A stretch of DNA of 64,000 nucleotides, from assembly GCA_022573285.1 (NCBI GenBank), contig JACZUF010000007.1:51193-115192 (forward strand), given 5' to 3'. Made by a program: the position numbers and the translations under genes. Positions 36,038-45,650 of the stretch are shown piece by piece. The notes under the pieces are model-generated. The model saw nothing but the letters and a program-made list of their open reading frames with translations, searched no databases and was not told the origin of the DNA. Every line of letters begins with the position of its first letter. The first letter of the stretch is position 1. The DNA comes from Chloroflexota bacterium (GTDB lineage Bacteria > Chloroflexota > Dehalococcoidia > Lucifugimonadales > UBA3495).

Positions 36038-38266
36038 TCACGCCAGAGATCCATAGCCATGGGGAGCTGTCAGGCTCAACGGATATTGCAGCCAGGGTAT
36101 TTCGCTGGCATCGGGAAGCAATGCCAACCGAAGCACAACACCCAACGGTCCGCCTCCAAGGCGAACGGTTAGTCCGGATGAGTCCAAGGCAAGGGAAGCA
36201 GGTTGGGCCAAAAATTGACGGGCAAGATAGGCCGGACTAGAAATGCCGAATCCAGGTAGCCGCTCCGCAGTCCGGCGCAAAACCAAGGAGGCAACGACCG
36301 ACAAATTGGCATCCAGAGGCGGGGTTAACCAGGGGTAGCTCAGGTCGTCACCCAGTTGAAAATGGGCTGCTTCAAATGACAATTCTTGTTTTTCTTGGTC
36401 AGACAACGATGTACGCACCGAATTCCGGTCGCCGTGGAGGCTTGTCCACATCGCTGCGGAAGGGGTTCTGCTGGAATCCACCGGCCGGGCTCCTAGCCAG
36501 TGTCTCGCAGCGGCATCTCGCAACACCTCAACACCGCGGACAGAGTCCCATACCAAGTCTCTTTCGTGGACTGGGCGGCACCGGGAGGCTATTTCGGGAA
36601 TCGCCGCTGGCCATTCCGCACCTTTTTCCCCTTGGAAAACGGCGTCGCTCAAGAGATTTGGCGTGTCGCCAAGTCCGGCGAAAATCGCCAACGCCGGATC
36701 GTTTTGAAATTTCAGGGCATTCGTTCGGCCCAATGCTTTGAGCGCCACTGCGAATAGGTTGCGTCTGGCTGCAACCTCACCTACCTCGTCATTCCACAGC
36801 TCCCACAGCCCAAGTTCAGCCAGGGCAGGACAGATCAAAAAGACGCTGCCTATAGCACTGGTTCGTACCGCGTTTGCGCCGGCTGACCAGATTTCCTGCA
36901 TTTGGCCAGAGCGTCTTTCAACAACCGGGTCGTCAATTACTTTGTCGATGGTGGCAGGCCGGTCATTCGACCGGGTCGGTGGACTTTCGAACTCTGGAGC
37001 ACGACCAGAAGCGGCGGCGGGTCCGGCCGATTCGGGGTCGGGGCTGATTTTGGCAGCCTGGCCACCGGCGTCGACCAGTCCGGCTGATTCGGGGTCGGGG
37101 CTGATTTTGGCAGCCTGGCCACCGGAGTCGACCAGTCCGGCTGATTCGGGGTCGGGGCTGATTTTGGCAGCCTGGCCACCGGCGTCGACCAGTCTGGCTG
37201 ATTCGGGGTCGGGGCTGATTTTGGCAGCCTGGCCACCGGCGTCGACCAGTCCGGCTGATTCGGGGTCGGGGCTGGTTTGGCGAATCTGGCCACCGGCGCC
37301 AAATGGAATTGGCAACGCAACGCCCACCGCCTCGGCAACAGCGGCTGCGAAGCTTCTTCCTTCGGCGGTAGTTGTGGCTTTCGCCATCCACGGGACCACA
37401 TCCGCCAACGGACCCGAGGACAATTCTTGTTCGGCCGCCGGATATAGCCCGCTGCCCATCAACAACACCGGCCCAAAGCTGGGGTGAATCCGGACAACCG
37501 CGGCCACGTCTACCATGGCCTTTACTGCTTTCGCCAAAGGCTCATCCGGCCTGACGCCTTCGGTGCCCCCGGCAGCCGCCAGCAACAGGCGGAACCTGTC
37601 TTTAGCTCGAGACTCAGAATCAGACCGATGGGCCATGGCCACTTTGGGCCAAATAACCGCCAACCGGCGAACGGATTGCCGCTCCGCTTGGGAATAATCT
37701 GGGGCTGCGTCCGGAGCCAGTTTCAGAGCGGTCCAAAGCCGCCTCAGGTCTTGCGTCGTCATTCGCTCAATCAGCCGTTCCGCATGACCGGTGGCTTGCA
37801 ATTCCGCCAACACCGGCACGATCCATCCCGGCCGGGCCAGTAGAAACTGGACGGCAATCTCCCGGGTCTGAAGACTCTTCAATGGGCGGAATTCATCGTA
37901 ATACCAACGGTCCCAGGCGGCGCCATCCAACAAGTCCCGGAGGAATCGGGTTACGAAATTCTGAGGCGAACTAAAACGCCGTACGTTATCCTGCCCGCCG
38001 CGCGCCATCGTATCCTTGATCGACGCGGCCAGAGCGCCACCCCAGCGCCGGGCGATATCGGCCTCTGACATCGCCCGGATATCGACCCACAAGTCCAACT
38101 CTAATCGCCTGATGCGAACGACCTCATCTTCCAGATTCATCGAGGACATCGAGTCACTACAAAACGAAGCCAGACTGGTTCGGGCGATTCTGCCGAGCCT
38201 ATCGCGGATGGCGCCAGGATTCTGGGTCTGTCGCGCCACCAGGATACGGCAAAACATTCGGTCCAC
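36038..38266 (-). CDS. eCIS tape-measure-like protein (Afp14-type, CIS_TMP-like)
   Basis: A 742-residue protein from GTG 38266. The N-terminus carries EDEVVRIRRLELDLWVDIRA, like the IRIDRLELDLG motif of CIS tape-measure proteins. Two later segments, IHPSFGPVLLMGSGLYPAAE and SAIGSVFLICPALAELGLWE, resemble the repeated NAG-LLWPFLP..FE-LGL core of that family. Between them lie four near-identical 19-residue repeats (about residues 325-418). Its position before the ATPase equals afp14. In known systems this protein helps set particle length. The start is uncertain: AGGAG lies 30 bases further up without a standard start codon. Confidence 0.6.
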   Translation of the reverse strand: MDRMFCRILVARQTQNPGAIRDRLGRIARTSLASFCSDSMSSMNLEDEVVRIRRLELDLWVDIRAMSEADIARRWGGALAASIKDTMARGGQDNVRRFSSPQNFVTRFLRDLLDGAAWDRWYYDEFRPLKSLQTREIAVQFLLARPGWIVPVLAELQATGHAERLIERMTTQDLRRLWTALKLAPDAAPDYSQAERQSVRRLAVIWPKVAMAHRSDSESRAKDRFRLLLAAAGGTEGVRPDEPLAKAVKAMVDVAAVVRIHPSFGPVLLMGSGLYPAAEQELSSGPLADVVPWMAKATTTAEGRSFAAAVAEAVGVALPIPFGAGGQIRQTSPDPESAGLVDAGGQAAKISPDPESARLVDAGGQAAKISPDPESAGLVDSGGQAAKISPDPESAGLVDAGGQAAKISPDPESAGPAAASGRAPEFESPPTRSNDRPATIDKVIDDPVVERRSGQMQEIWSAGANAVRTSAIGSVFLICPALAELGLWELWNDEVGEVAARRNLFAVALKALGRTNALKFQNDPALAIFAGLGDTPNLLSDAVFQGEKGAEWPAAIPEIASRCRPVHERDLVWDSVRGVEVLRDAAARHWLGARPVDSSRTPSAAMWTSLHGDRNSVRTSLSDQEKQELSFEAAHFQLGDDLSYPWLTPPLDANLSVVASLVLRRTAERLPGFGISSPAYLARQFLAQPASLALDSSGLTVRLGGGPLGVVLRLALLPDASEIPWLQYPLSLTAPHGYGSLA
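37024..37303. repeat. 57-bp tandem repeat in the tape-measure-like gene
   Basis: Four consecutive 57-base units (37024, 37081, 37138, 37195) differ at only a few bases; a diverged fifth runs from 37252 to about 37303. Each encodes SPDPESAGLVDAGGQAAKI-type 19-residue units. The whole is in frame and has no spacers, so it is a protein repeat, not a CRISPR array. Confidence 0.95.
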
Positions 38267-38359
38267 AGTTACTTCTAGGTCGGCACTGATGACGTTACTC
38301 CTAAGGGAAGTTGAGTTGGAGAAATTTGATTTTGGTCCGTTGGTTGCCGGCGTGACGAG

Positions 38360-39526
38360 TTATAGAGTTCGCGGGAAATGCCCTGCCAAGTCCTCGATGA
38401 AGGTACTGGCGGCCAGGGTCTGAACGCGTCTGAGGTCCCGGTCCAACTCCCTACGAGTTTCGTAGCCCTCGCCGGAGTCACATACTATCTGGCGCTCACC
38501 AAACAAGAAGCGCCACCGGTATTCGCCCGCCCGGTCCACATAAACCTGGAACCGGTTGTCGTTCCGGGTGGGGTCGGCGTCGACACCCGCTGCAGTGATG
38601 TCTTCGATGGCTGCGCCGGCCGCTTCCGCTCTGACACGAAGTAGTTCGTTGTTGCATTCATCTCTGGTCACGAACCCCTCGCCAGAGTCGGCGATGATCT
38701 CATTGAAACCAACCAACAATCTCCACCGGAATTCGTCAGCCCGGTCGAGATATAGCTGGAATCTGGTGGGGGCGGTGCTGAACAGGCATCGAAGCATCTC
38801 AGTCATGATATGGGTCGAAAGGATGAACCGGCGCGGGTCATAGTCCACTGCGATCCCGCCCTCTGTGTCCACGTCGATTCCGGCCAGGACCACCCAAGGT
38901 CCTTCCGGGCTGGGGGGGCAGGCAAACATGCCGTGGACGTCGTCCGCGTTCAGGGGTGCGGTGCTGCGGGCCTGGACCAGGTCTTCTAGGACAAAGTCGC
39001 AATTCACCGGGGAAGGCGGGCAAGACGGAGGGAGGTGATCGAAGCATTTGATCTCAATCCCGGCTCGATACCGTGAATTCTCGCAAGGCAGGACGAAATT
39101 GCAACGCTCCGGTATCGGGGCCACCGGCTTCGCTTCTTCCTCCTTGAATCTGGCCGCCACGTAGATCCGCTGTCCTGAAGAAGATGGCTCAATTTGATAG
39201 CAGTCTCCGCTGATATCCTCGATGCAATCCAACACTAGGACTTTTGGCTCCGGAAGGTAAATCTCGTCTCCGTAAGGCGAAAGTGCATACCCTGCCGTGA
39301 TCGACACGCTGGGTACGGCATCAGAGAGCGGCTCTAAAAACACCTCAAGCCCGCACACTACCCCGCACCCATGTAGGAAGCGGTTGTGGCGGCGGAGCCG
39401 CTCGTGCAGATAATCTTGGCCGGCGGTTAAGTCCCGGGCGGTGACCGCCTGGCGCTGGAAAAACCGGGGCCTCAACAACTGATTTTCACCGAGATGGACG
39501 TTATTGCTGCTGGTGGTTGTTACCAT
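38360..39526 (-). CDS. eCIS baseplate/fibre-associated protein with two C-terminal DUF1508-like repeats
   Basis: A 388-residue protein (MVTTTSSNNVHLGENQ, after AAAGGAATCGGTAT). Residues 15-110 (RPRFFQRQAVTARDLTAGQD, NRFLHGCGVVCGLEV) are related to the N-terminus of the much larger fibre protein encoded upstream. The C-terminus has two copies of a 50-residue unit: LYLDRADEFRWRLLVGFNEI and VYVDRAGEYRWRFLFGERQI, each followed by DSGEG, matching the DUF1508/YegP fold. It may cap or attach to the baseplate fibre; the role is inferred from paralogy and position. Confidence 0.65.
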   Translation of the reverse strand: MVTTTSSNNVHLGENQLLRPRFFQRQAVTARDLTAGQDYLHERLRRHNRFLHGCGVVCGLEVFLEPLSDAVPSVSITAGYALSPYGDEIYLPEPKVLVLDCIEDISGDCYQIEPSSSGQRIYVAARFKEEEAKPVAPIPERCNFVLPCENSRYRAGIEIKCFDHLPPSCPPSPVNCDFVLEDLVQARSTAPLNADDVHGMFACPPSPEGPWVVLAGIDVDTEGGIAVDYDPRRFILSTHIMTEMLRCLFSTAPTRFQLYLDRADEFRWRLLVGFNEIIADSGEGFVTRDECNNELLRVRAEAAGAAIEDITAAGVDADPTRNDNRFQVYVDRAGEYRWRFLFGERQIVCDSGEGYETRRELDRDLRRVQTLAASTFIEDLAGHFPRTL

Positions 39527-39603
39527 ATACCGATTCCTTTTCCCAAATTGTTTCTCCCAGCCGGTCACCTGACGCCAGCCAATTAAACCGTTGACAGTTG
39601 ACC

Positions 39604-42600
39604 TTAGCCACCGGTATCAACCGCGATATCGTCGCGGAATTTAATCGTGAAACCGCCGCTGGGAGCACTCCCGACACTGCCGTCGGAAACGAAGGGAATA
39701 TCAGGAAAACCGGTAAAACCTCCGGTTATAGCTGTGATCCCGGTCACGGTCCGGCTGCCGGCGCTGGCTTGGGTCCTGACAATATGAAATGCGCTGATCC
39801 AGTCGTTTCCCTGAGTGCCGTTCCCACTGGGGCGGCTGGGTGCACCGGGCCAGATATTATTCCCGTCGAGCGCGCGCGGTTCTGCGCTGACGATGAAGCT
39901 GTTGTCCGTTTCTTGCCGAATGATGTAGACATCGCCGCCCGGGAGATTCTGGACGAGCCATGATTTGTTGGCGTTGTCAAAGGTGATAATGGCCTCATCA
40001 CTCAGAGATACAGTTCCTTCGGAGGCCTGCTTAAATGCATCGATCAATTCCCCGGAGACATTCTGTGGATTGGAATCGCTTCCAAGGTCAACGCCGGTGA
40101 AATTGAACAACTCCGGCTCATACATAATCCAGTCACCGCGCAACACAACACTGACCGTCAACCGGCTGATGTCGAGGTCATCCTCATCGAATTTGTCAGT
40201 GAGCACTCGCCATGTGGGGTCGTCTTCGGGGATCAACCGCACGCCGATGGCCTTGGCATCGCCATCGCCGGCCAGCTCCGACTCCGTAGGTTCGATCATG
40301 GAGAAACTGGTGCGTATCGATGTCTTATCCCAATTGCCGACCTGCCATCGCACCATCCGCTCTTTCGCGGTAACGGCCAAGATGGGCGTGACCTTAACCG
40401 GCACACGGCACTCACATTCAAAACCGTTGTCCAGCCAGCGGGCAAGGACGTATGCGCTGCGTTCATGCAGGGTGCGGGTCAACACGGGTTTTTGGAACTC
40501 CACGTCCAATTGAAATGTTGTGTTCGCCAAGCTATCCCGGGAGATCAGCTCGTCCAGGTGCCAACTTGAGTTGACCACGTGATTGAATTCTTGGAGTATG
40601 GCCGGGTCGCCCGGCTCTCCCTGGGCGCCCCGCGGAAGCTCCAAATCCAATCGGAAATCCCCGCCGGCAATCCCGGTCAGGTTGGCGGTGGCCACAGTTG
40701 GGTCTTCAGAGTCGATAATAGTTAGAGATACATCTGTGACTCCGGGACCTCGGCTACCCTCCGCACCATCTGCTCCGGTGGGTATAGTTAATATCAAACG
40801 TTGATCGCCGTCAGGGTTAGTTGGGTCAATCGGTTCGAGAGTGGCTGCCAAAGGTCCGGCGACCGCCTGGACGGCAGTGATGCCCGCCCCCGGCGCCAGT
40901 CTTAATTCAAGCCGTAGGTCGTCGTTGGGATCGTCAACGATGGCAACCAGATTGGCCAGCGGTTCTAGTCCGGCATCCAAAGCCGTAACCGAGACTTCGG
41001 CGATTCCAGGCCCGCGGTCGCCCGTTGCGCCGATCACTCCTTGGGGCCCTTGTGGTATCCCCAATTTAAGAGTTTGATCGCCCTCTGGGTCGGCGGTTAT
41101 GGGCTCCAGTTCGCCAGTGGCATCGACACCGGGAGGCAGAGTTTCCACGTCGAGGCCGACAACGCCAGGTCCTCTGATGCCTTCAACTCCCACCGGGCCG
41201 CGAGGACCGGGGATCCCTTCGCTGATGCCCTTGTCCAACATGCACTGGATGACTTTGAGGAGCGTATTGGTGCTGGGCGCCAACTTCCGGTGGGTATGGT
41301 TGTCGATGAAATTGGTCGCGCCCTCCTCTTCCAAGATGCTCTCGTTATGAACGTAGCCTAGGATAGAGGCGATAACGACACCTTTTGCCGAGTCTGAGCA
41401 CTCCGGACATCCCTCCACGGTCTCATGGATGTATGCGTCGCAGGACCCTTCATTGATGAAGATGATGCTTACGCTGCCTTCAACGCGTGGCACCGGAATC
41501 CCGAAGTCGTCCACCGTTTCTCCGGCAACATACAGGCGTTGTCCCAACAGTGCCAATTCCTGAAACAGCGGAGAGCCGCTGGTGGAGACCGCCTGACGGC
41601 GCAAGGCCTGGGCCTCATCTCCGGTGATGGATCCCCTGTAATTATTCATTCCAGCGATGTTGACGGTGAGAATATCGCCGCGGTTTCTGATCGATTCGTT
41701 CGAACTGAATTCTCTCCGCAAGATGTAGGCCCAATTGTCCCTCGGGGTCACAACCAGGTCCAAGGGTTGAGCGTTGGGGGGCGAACCCAAGTCCAAGTCG
41801 TCGACCAATATCAGTTCCGAGAATCTGTCCTGGTCGAGTGAGTCGGTGGAAAGGCCGGGTATGAACGAGTCCAACTCCGGCTCCGCATCCGCCAACCTGA
41901 TGGAAACACGAAACAGCTTTTGACTTTCAGCACATAGGATGTAAAGAAAGTCGCCGTCGTAGCTGAACTCGGCGGCTACGGGGAGATCGCCGGCCGGCAT
42001 CGGGAAATCCTTGATACGGTTGTTCGTGGAACCGCCTTGGCCGAACTGGGAAAGGCTAAGTGCGAACAATCTACCGGCGCCGGTCTCGGCCACGACCATC
42101 CAACGTCCGTCGGGGCCGATAGTCATATCGTTGGGGTTGACGTCACCACCTAGGTCTTCGTTCAGGTCCTGGGTTTCCGGGTCGGGCGCCGTATCTGAGA
42201 TGCCTCCGACCCATTCCCGGAGTGGGCCGCTGCGCCAGCGCAGTACACGGCCGGTGTCCGTCAACACGAAGAGGCTGTCATCCAAAAGAGAGACTTCCAA
42301 CCGGCGTGCAATAGTGGCCTGGTCCAAAGGAAGACTCGCACGAAGGGCATTTTCCGGGTCATTTTCTAATCGGTTCTGATCGAAGATTGCGATCCGCCCA
42401 TCTAGACCGGCGTCGCTTGCCGGAGCTTGGGCGACGAATACCAAGTCCCCTTGATTGGAACGAGCAAGGGAAGTGGGCTCTTGAGCGCCTACCGAAACCT
42501 GCTCCAGCAGCCGATGGTTGCTGGCGTCGTACACACGCAGCCAAGCTTCCGCTCCATCCCATTCGGCGACGTATAATCTCATGAGATTCCGGTCAACCGC

Positions 42601-43206
42601 CATGGCGCTTGGTTTCCTGACAGCCAGCGTATGCTGCCATTCCAGGCGGGCGTTCAGCGGGTCCTCTGCTTCAGAAACCGGAGGTTGGTCGTTGGCGAAG
42701 ATCCGGTAACCCTCGACCACCCGGTTGTGTTCGGTGTTGTATTCGTCGCATCGGCAATCGTCCAGGAGCGATGGCACCAATTGGGTATCGCATTCCTGGT
42801 AGGCGGCCCTGATATAGACGTTGGTAGTGACCAGGGTGCCGTCGGCATTTTTCTTTAACAGGTTCTCCAGGCCCACGCCTTCTTCAATCATTTCGCGTAG
42901 GTCGATGACTGTCCGGTCCTCGACAACTATCTCGTTGCCGCAGCAGTCCAGAGCCAGGCCTGGATTCAATACCACGAACCGATGGGCGCAAGCTTTGTTG
43001 GGGTGACTCTCTATCTTCAGCCCGCAAACCGCTCCTTCCCCGTGAAGCATGCTGCTATGCAACCTGTCTTTGCGCCTGAGGTAGGTCTGTTCCAACTCGA
43101 AATCGGCTGTCACCAGCAATTTCCCGTCAAAATACCGGTTCCGCTCAAACGGGTGCAGGTCGCAAGGCTCGCAACTAGCAGTTGTCAATTTCGTATCCAC
43201 AGTCAT
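39604..43206 (-). CDS. eCIS fibre-like protein with propeller and collagen-like region
   Basis: A 1200-residue protein at the Afp13 (fibre) position. Residues 1-150 form the shared attachment domain (RNRYFDGKLLVTADFELEQT, LHSSMLHGEGAVCGLKI). About 185-600 is a beta-propeller (MAVDRNLMRLYVAEWDG, MTIGPDGRWMVVAETGAGRL, FSYDGDFLYILCAES). About 660-862 has interrupted collagen-like blocks (GPRGPVGVEGIRGPG, GPQGVIGATGDRGPG, GADGAEGSRGPG, RGAQGEPGDP) alternating with beta-rich stretches of about 50 residues. The remaining 340 residues are a C-terminal domain of unknown fold. The architecture suggests a trimeric stalk that recognises targets. Host-range function is inference. Confidence 0.75.
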   Translation of the reverse strand: MTVDTKLTTASCEPCDLHPFERNRYFDGKLLVTADFELEQTYLRRKDRLHSSMLHGEGAVCGLKIESHPNKACAHRFVVLNPGLALDCCGNEIVVEDRTVIDLREMIEEGVGLENLLKKNADGTLVTTNVYIRAAYQECDTQLVPSLLDDCRCDEYNTEHNRVVEGYRIFANDQPPVSEAEDPLNARLEWQHTLAVRKPSAMAVDRNLMRLYVAEWDGAEAWLRVYDASNHRLLEQVSVGAQEPTSLARSNQGDLVFVAQAPASDAGLDGRIAIFDQNRLENDPENALRASLPLDQATIARRLEVSLLDDSLFVLTDTGRVLRWRSGPLREWVGGISDTAPDPETQDLNEDLGGDVNPNDMTIGPDGRWMVVAETGAGRLFALSLSQFGQGGSTNNRIKDFPMPAGDLPVAAEFSYDGDFLYILCAESQKLFRVSIRLADAEPELDSFIPGLSTDSLDQDRFSELILVDDLDLGSPPNAQPLDLVVTPRDNWAYILRREFSSNESIRNRGDILTVNIAGMNNYRGSITGDEAQALRRQAVSTSGSPLFQELALLGQRLYVAGETVDDFGIPVPRVEGSVSIIFINEGSCDAYIHETVEGCPECSDSAKGVVIASILGYVHNESILEEEGATNFIDNHTHRKLAPSTNTLLKVIQCMLDKGISEGIPGPRGPVGVEGIRGPGVVGLDVETLPPGVDATGELEPITADPEGDQTLKLGIPQGPQGVIGATGDRGPGIAEVSVTALDAGLEPLANLVAIVDDPNDDLRLELRLAPGAGITAVQAVAGPLAATLEPIDPTNPDGDQRLILTIPTGADGAEGSRGPGVTDVSLTIIDSEDPTVATANLTGIAGGDFRLDLELPRGAQGEPGDPAILQEFNHVVNSSWHLDELISRDSLANTTFQLDVEFQKPVLTRTLHERSAYVLARWLDNGFECECRVPVKVTPILAVTAKERMVRWQVGNWDKTSIRTSFSMIEPTESELAGDGDAKAIGVRLIPEDDPTWRVLTDKFDEDDLDISRLTVSVVLRGDWIMYEPELFNFTGVDLGSDSNPQNVSGELIDAFKQASEGTVSLSDEAIITFDNANKSWLVQNLPGGDVYIIRQETDNSFIVSAEPRALDGNNIWPGAPSRPSGNGTQGNDWISAFHIVRTQASAGSRTVTGITAITGGFTGFPDIPFVSDGSVGSAPSGGFTIKFRDDIAVDTGG

Positions 43207-43220
43207 AGCTCGCGGTCTCC

Positions 43221-45650
43221 TTAAGGTTTCTTGAAGGAATGGCAGGCGGAAATCCCGTATCGGGAAGATCTCAACCGCGTCTGCCCTAAAATCAAAGCCG
43301 CCGATGGGCTCGGACTAGAAGGAAGTACGTTCCCTCCAATCAGAGGCATATCCGTTCCGTCTTCTTCGGGCAAGACCCAATCCTTGGGGCTGCCCAGGCG
43401 GGCGTCGATGCCCAGCGCTGCTCCGCAACTGGTCTCCGAACTCAGCCGCACTCCCGCAACGAGGGGCCGTAGGCTATGGCGCGTGTGGGCGGGCTTATTG
43501 GCCTCAATGAGGCGTTGAACGATGTAACGTTTTTCGTCAGTGTCGATCGTGTTTTCAGGCAGCACCACTGTGAAGTGGACCGAGGGGTCTCCCGACGGCT
43601 GTCCCAGCCACAACCGCATCGCCGCGGACACGGCCTGGCCCTCGGATTGATCAACGCCCAGGTTTTCGCCGCGAAAGTGCTCTACGACCTGCGGCATTGG
43701 TTCCTCAAGCCTGCAATGTAGCTGAAGCAACATACGCAGGCCGTAGATCGTCCCACGCCACCGGTAGAGGGTAACGATGTTTTTTATCGCCTTGCGCCTC
43801 TGGTCCTCGGTCCAGCTCTTTTCCAAAGTCAGGTCGAACCATGAGGCGAGCCAAGGCAAAAAATCGGCCGGGGCGCCGCCAACATCTAGGCGGGATGGGA
43901 ACACCTCTATCTCGCTCTCGATCTCACCGAAGACGGTATCGGTTAAGGACAGCAGCCGGTCCAATACATCGCGGCCACTTTCATCGGCGTGATAGGCTGC
44001 CGGGAGGTATTTCAACGATGATTCACGGTGGGCGTAGGTAAAGATGCGGTCTATGTAAGGAGTCCGGTCTCCGGGACCGTTGAGGGCCACCGCCAGATAC
44101 AGATAGCGCCCAGGACCGGACTGGACCAGCCATTCCTCGGAATTATCCGGAGCGCTCATCCACCCCTCGGTTGGCAACGGCTCATCTTCAGAACCTTTGG
44201 GAGAGACGTCCGGCCTAAGGACGTCACTGGTAAAACTGAAGAGGCGCACGGAGGTCCGCTCCGGGGCATCCATTTCCATGACAACTCGATGCCAGGTATT
44301 ACCCAACCGCCCGCTGTCTAAGGCTTCGGTCCGAAACAGGCCGCTGGTCTGGTATTGGGCGACAGGTGGCCGGTGTATCAGATATGGGCCAGAAGAATCG
44401 CCGCCCAGCTCCAATCGACCGTCGGAATCAATTGCCAAACCGGTTTTCATCGGTTCGGCGGTTGTTGGGCAGTCGTCCGCCCACCTCAGATTTATCTGAT
44501 CTCCATCAAGGACCAGCCGTGATTCAGGCAATACTGAGGCGATGAATTCGGGAAGAAGGCCGTGGTATGCGCCGGTTAGGATTGAGTCGTAGACTTCATT
44601 TCGCTGGCTCTGCCAAATCTCCGTTTCAAGCTGAAGCCTGGTTGACTCGGAACCGCTCCGGATCTGCGCCAAAGCCTCTTCCTCGATGAGCTTTGCGGTG
44701 GCGGCAAGCTCGAGGTCAATAAGCTCGCTCAATTCCCGGGGCAGAAGACTGGCGCGTGCCTCGGCTTCCTCCTCAAGAGAGCCGCCCTCGCGGGCATTTG
44801 TCATGATGTCGGGAATGTGGAGTTCCAGCCATCGGTCAACCTCCCCTTGAAGTTGTCCGATCTGGGGCATCAATCGGCCGCGGCGGTCCAGGATTACGAT
44901 GTCCTCCGGGCCGTCGATTCCATCGCAAACCACGTAGGCCCGGGATTCGGCATCCACCAAAACACGCCGGGGAATCCAGCCGTCTGGCAGCCGCCCAACA
45001 TAAGACAGTTCCGGTCTGCCCTGAGAGTCCAGTTTCCAAATGAACCCGTTGGCGTCAGCCACGTATAGCGCGCCCGTCGGCCCGGTCGAAACATCCACGG
45101 GTACCCAATCGGCCGCCTCCGAATCCACTGGACCTGCGCCGCCGCCTTCCTCAGGGACCGGTGACTTTAGCGGGCCGACGACGCGCCTAATGGCCAGACC
45201 GGGCAAAGTGAGCACGATCACCCGGTTGTTTCCTGAATCGGCGATCACCAGGTCGTTTCGCAAGTTGATCGTGATGCCCAACGGCGTGTCCAACGAACGA
45301 GGCGCCTCGCCGGTCGGGACATAATCCCCTTCTTCGTTGACCTCGTATCCGCCTAAAGTTGCCAGAGGCCAAGGTTCCCCGTCGCAATATCTCCAACGCA
45401 AAATGAGGTGTCGGACCGGGTCCGACATGATGATGTCATCTCCCCAAATCGCTACGCCCCTTGGCAGAGAATGCCCGCCAAATGTCCCGTTGGGCTCGGA
45501 CATTTTGGGAGTGAGCGACTCGAGCGGATTCAGCGACAGACGGCCATCGTGGGTGGAAATTTCGTCCATTTCCAAGGCCCGCCAGCCGGCCGTGTCGTCC
45601 AGGAGCAGGTCATAGGGTTTTACCAATCGTTGGAGGACAGTCGTCATCAC
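43221..45650 (-). CDS. Baseplate protein gpI-like, fused to an N-terminal beta-propeller
   Basis: An 809-residue protein. Residues 545-745 match the phage tail protein I / Afp12-like domain: SSLKYLPAAYHADESGRDVL, FLPWLASWFDLTLEKSWTED, NIVTLYRWRGTIYGLRMLLQ. Residues 40-260 carry NHL/propeller-like repeats (LPRGVAIWGDDIIMSDPVRH, PLGITINLRNDLVIADSGNN, TGPTGALYVADANGFIWKLD). A helical insert (SLEEEAEARASLLPRELSEL) lies between. It overlaps the gpJ gene by 4 bases. Baseplate periphery, linking wedges to fibres, is the known role of the gpI part. Confidence 0.82.
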   Translation of the reverse strand: MMTTVLQRLVKPYDLLLDDTAGWRALEMDEISTHDGRLSLNPLESLTPKMSEPNGTFGGHSLPRGVAIWGDDIIMSDPVRHLILRWRYCDGEPWPLATLGGYEVNEEGDYVPTGEAPRSLDTPLGITINLRNDLVIADSGNNRVIVLTLPGLAIRRVVGPLKSPVPEEGGGAGPVDSEAADWVPVDVSTGPTGALYVADANGFIWKLDSQGRPELSYVGRLPDGWIPRRVLVDAESRAYVVCDGIDGPEDIVILDRRGRLMPQIGQLQGEVDRWLELHIPDIMTNAREGGSLEEEAEARASLLPRELSELIDLELAATAKLIEEEALAQIRSGSESTRLQLETEIWQSQRNEVYDSILTGAYHGLLPEFIASVLPESRLVLDGDQINLRWADDCPTTAEPMKTGLAIDSDGRLELGGDSSGPYLIHRPPVAQYQTSGLFRTEALDSGRLGNTWHRVVMEMDAPERTSVRLFSFTSDVLRPDVSPKGSEDEPLPTEGWMSAPDNSEEWLVQSGPGRYLYLAVALNGPGDRTPYIDRIFTYAHRESSLKYLPAAYHADESGRDVLDRLLSLTDTVFGEIESEIEVFPSRLDVGGAPADFLPWLASWFDLTLEKSWTEDQRRKAIKNIVTLYRWRGTIYGLRMLLQLHCRLEEPMPQVVEHFRGENLGVDQSEGQAVSAAMRLWLGQPSGDPSVHFTVVLPENTIDTDEKRYIVQRLIEANKPAHTRHSLRPLVAGVRLSSETSCGAALGIDARLGSPKDWVLPEEDGTDMPLIGGNVLPSSPSPSAALILGQTRLRSSRYGISACHSFKKP

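Noticed and set aside
37024..37303. CRISPR-like regular repeats
   Set aside because: The 57-bp units are contiguous with no spacers and keep the reading frame of a larger protein.
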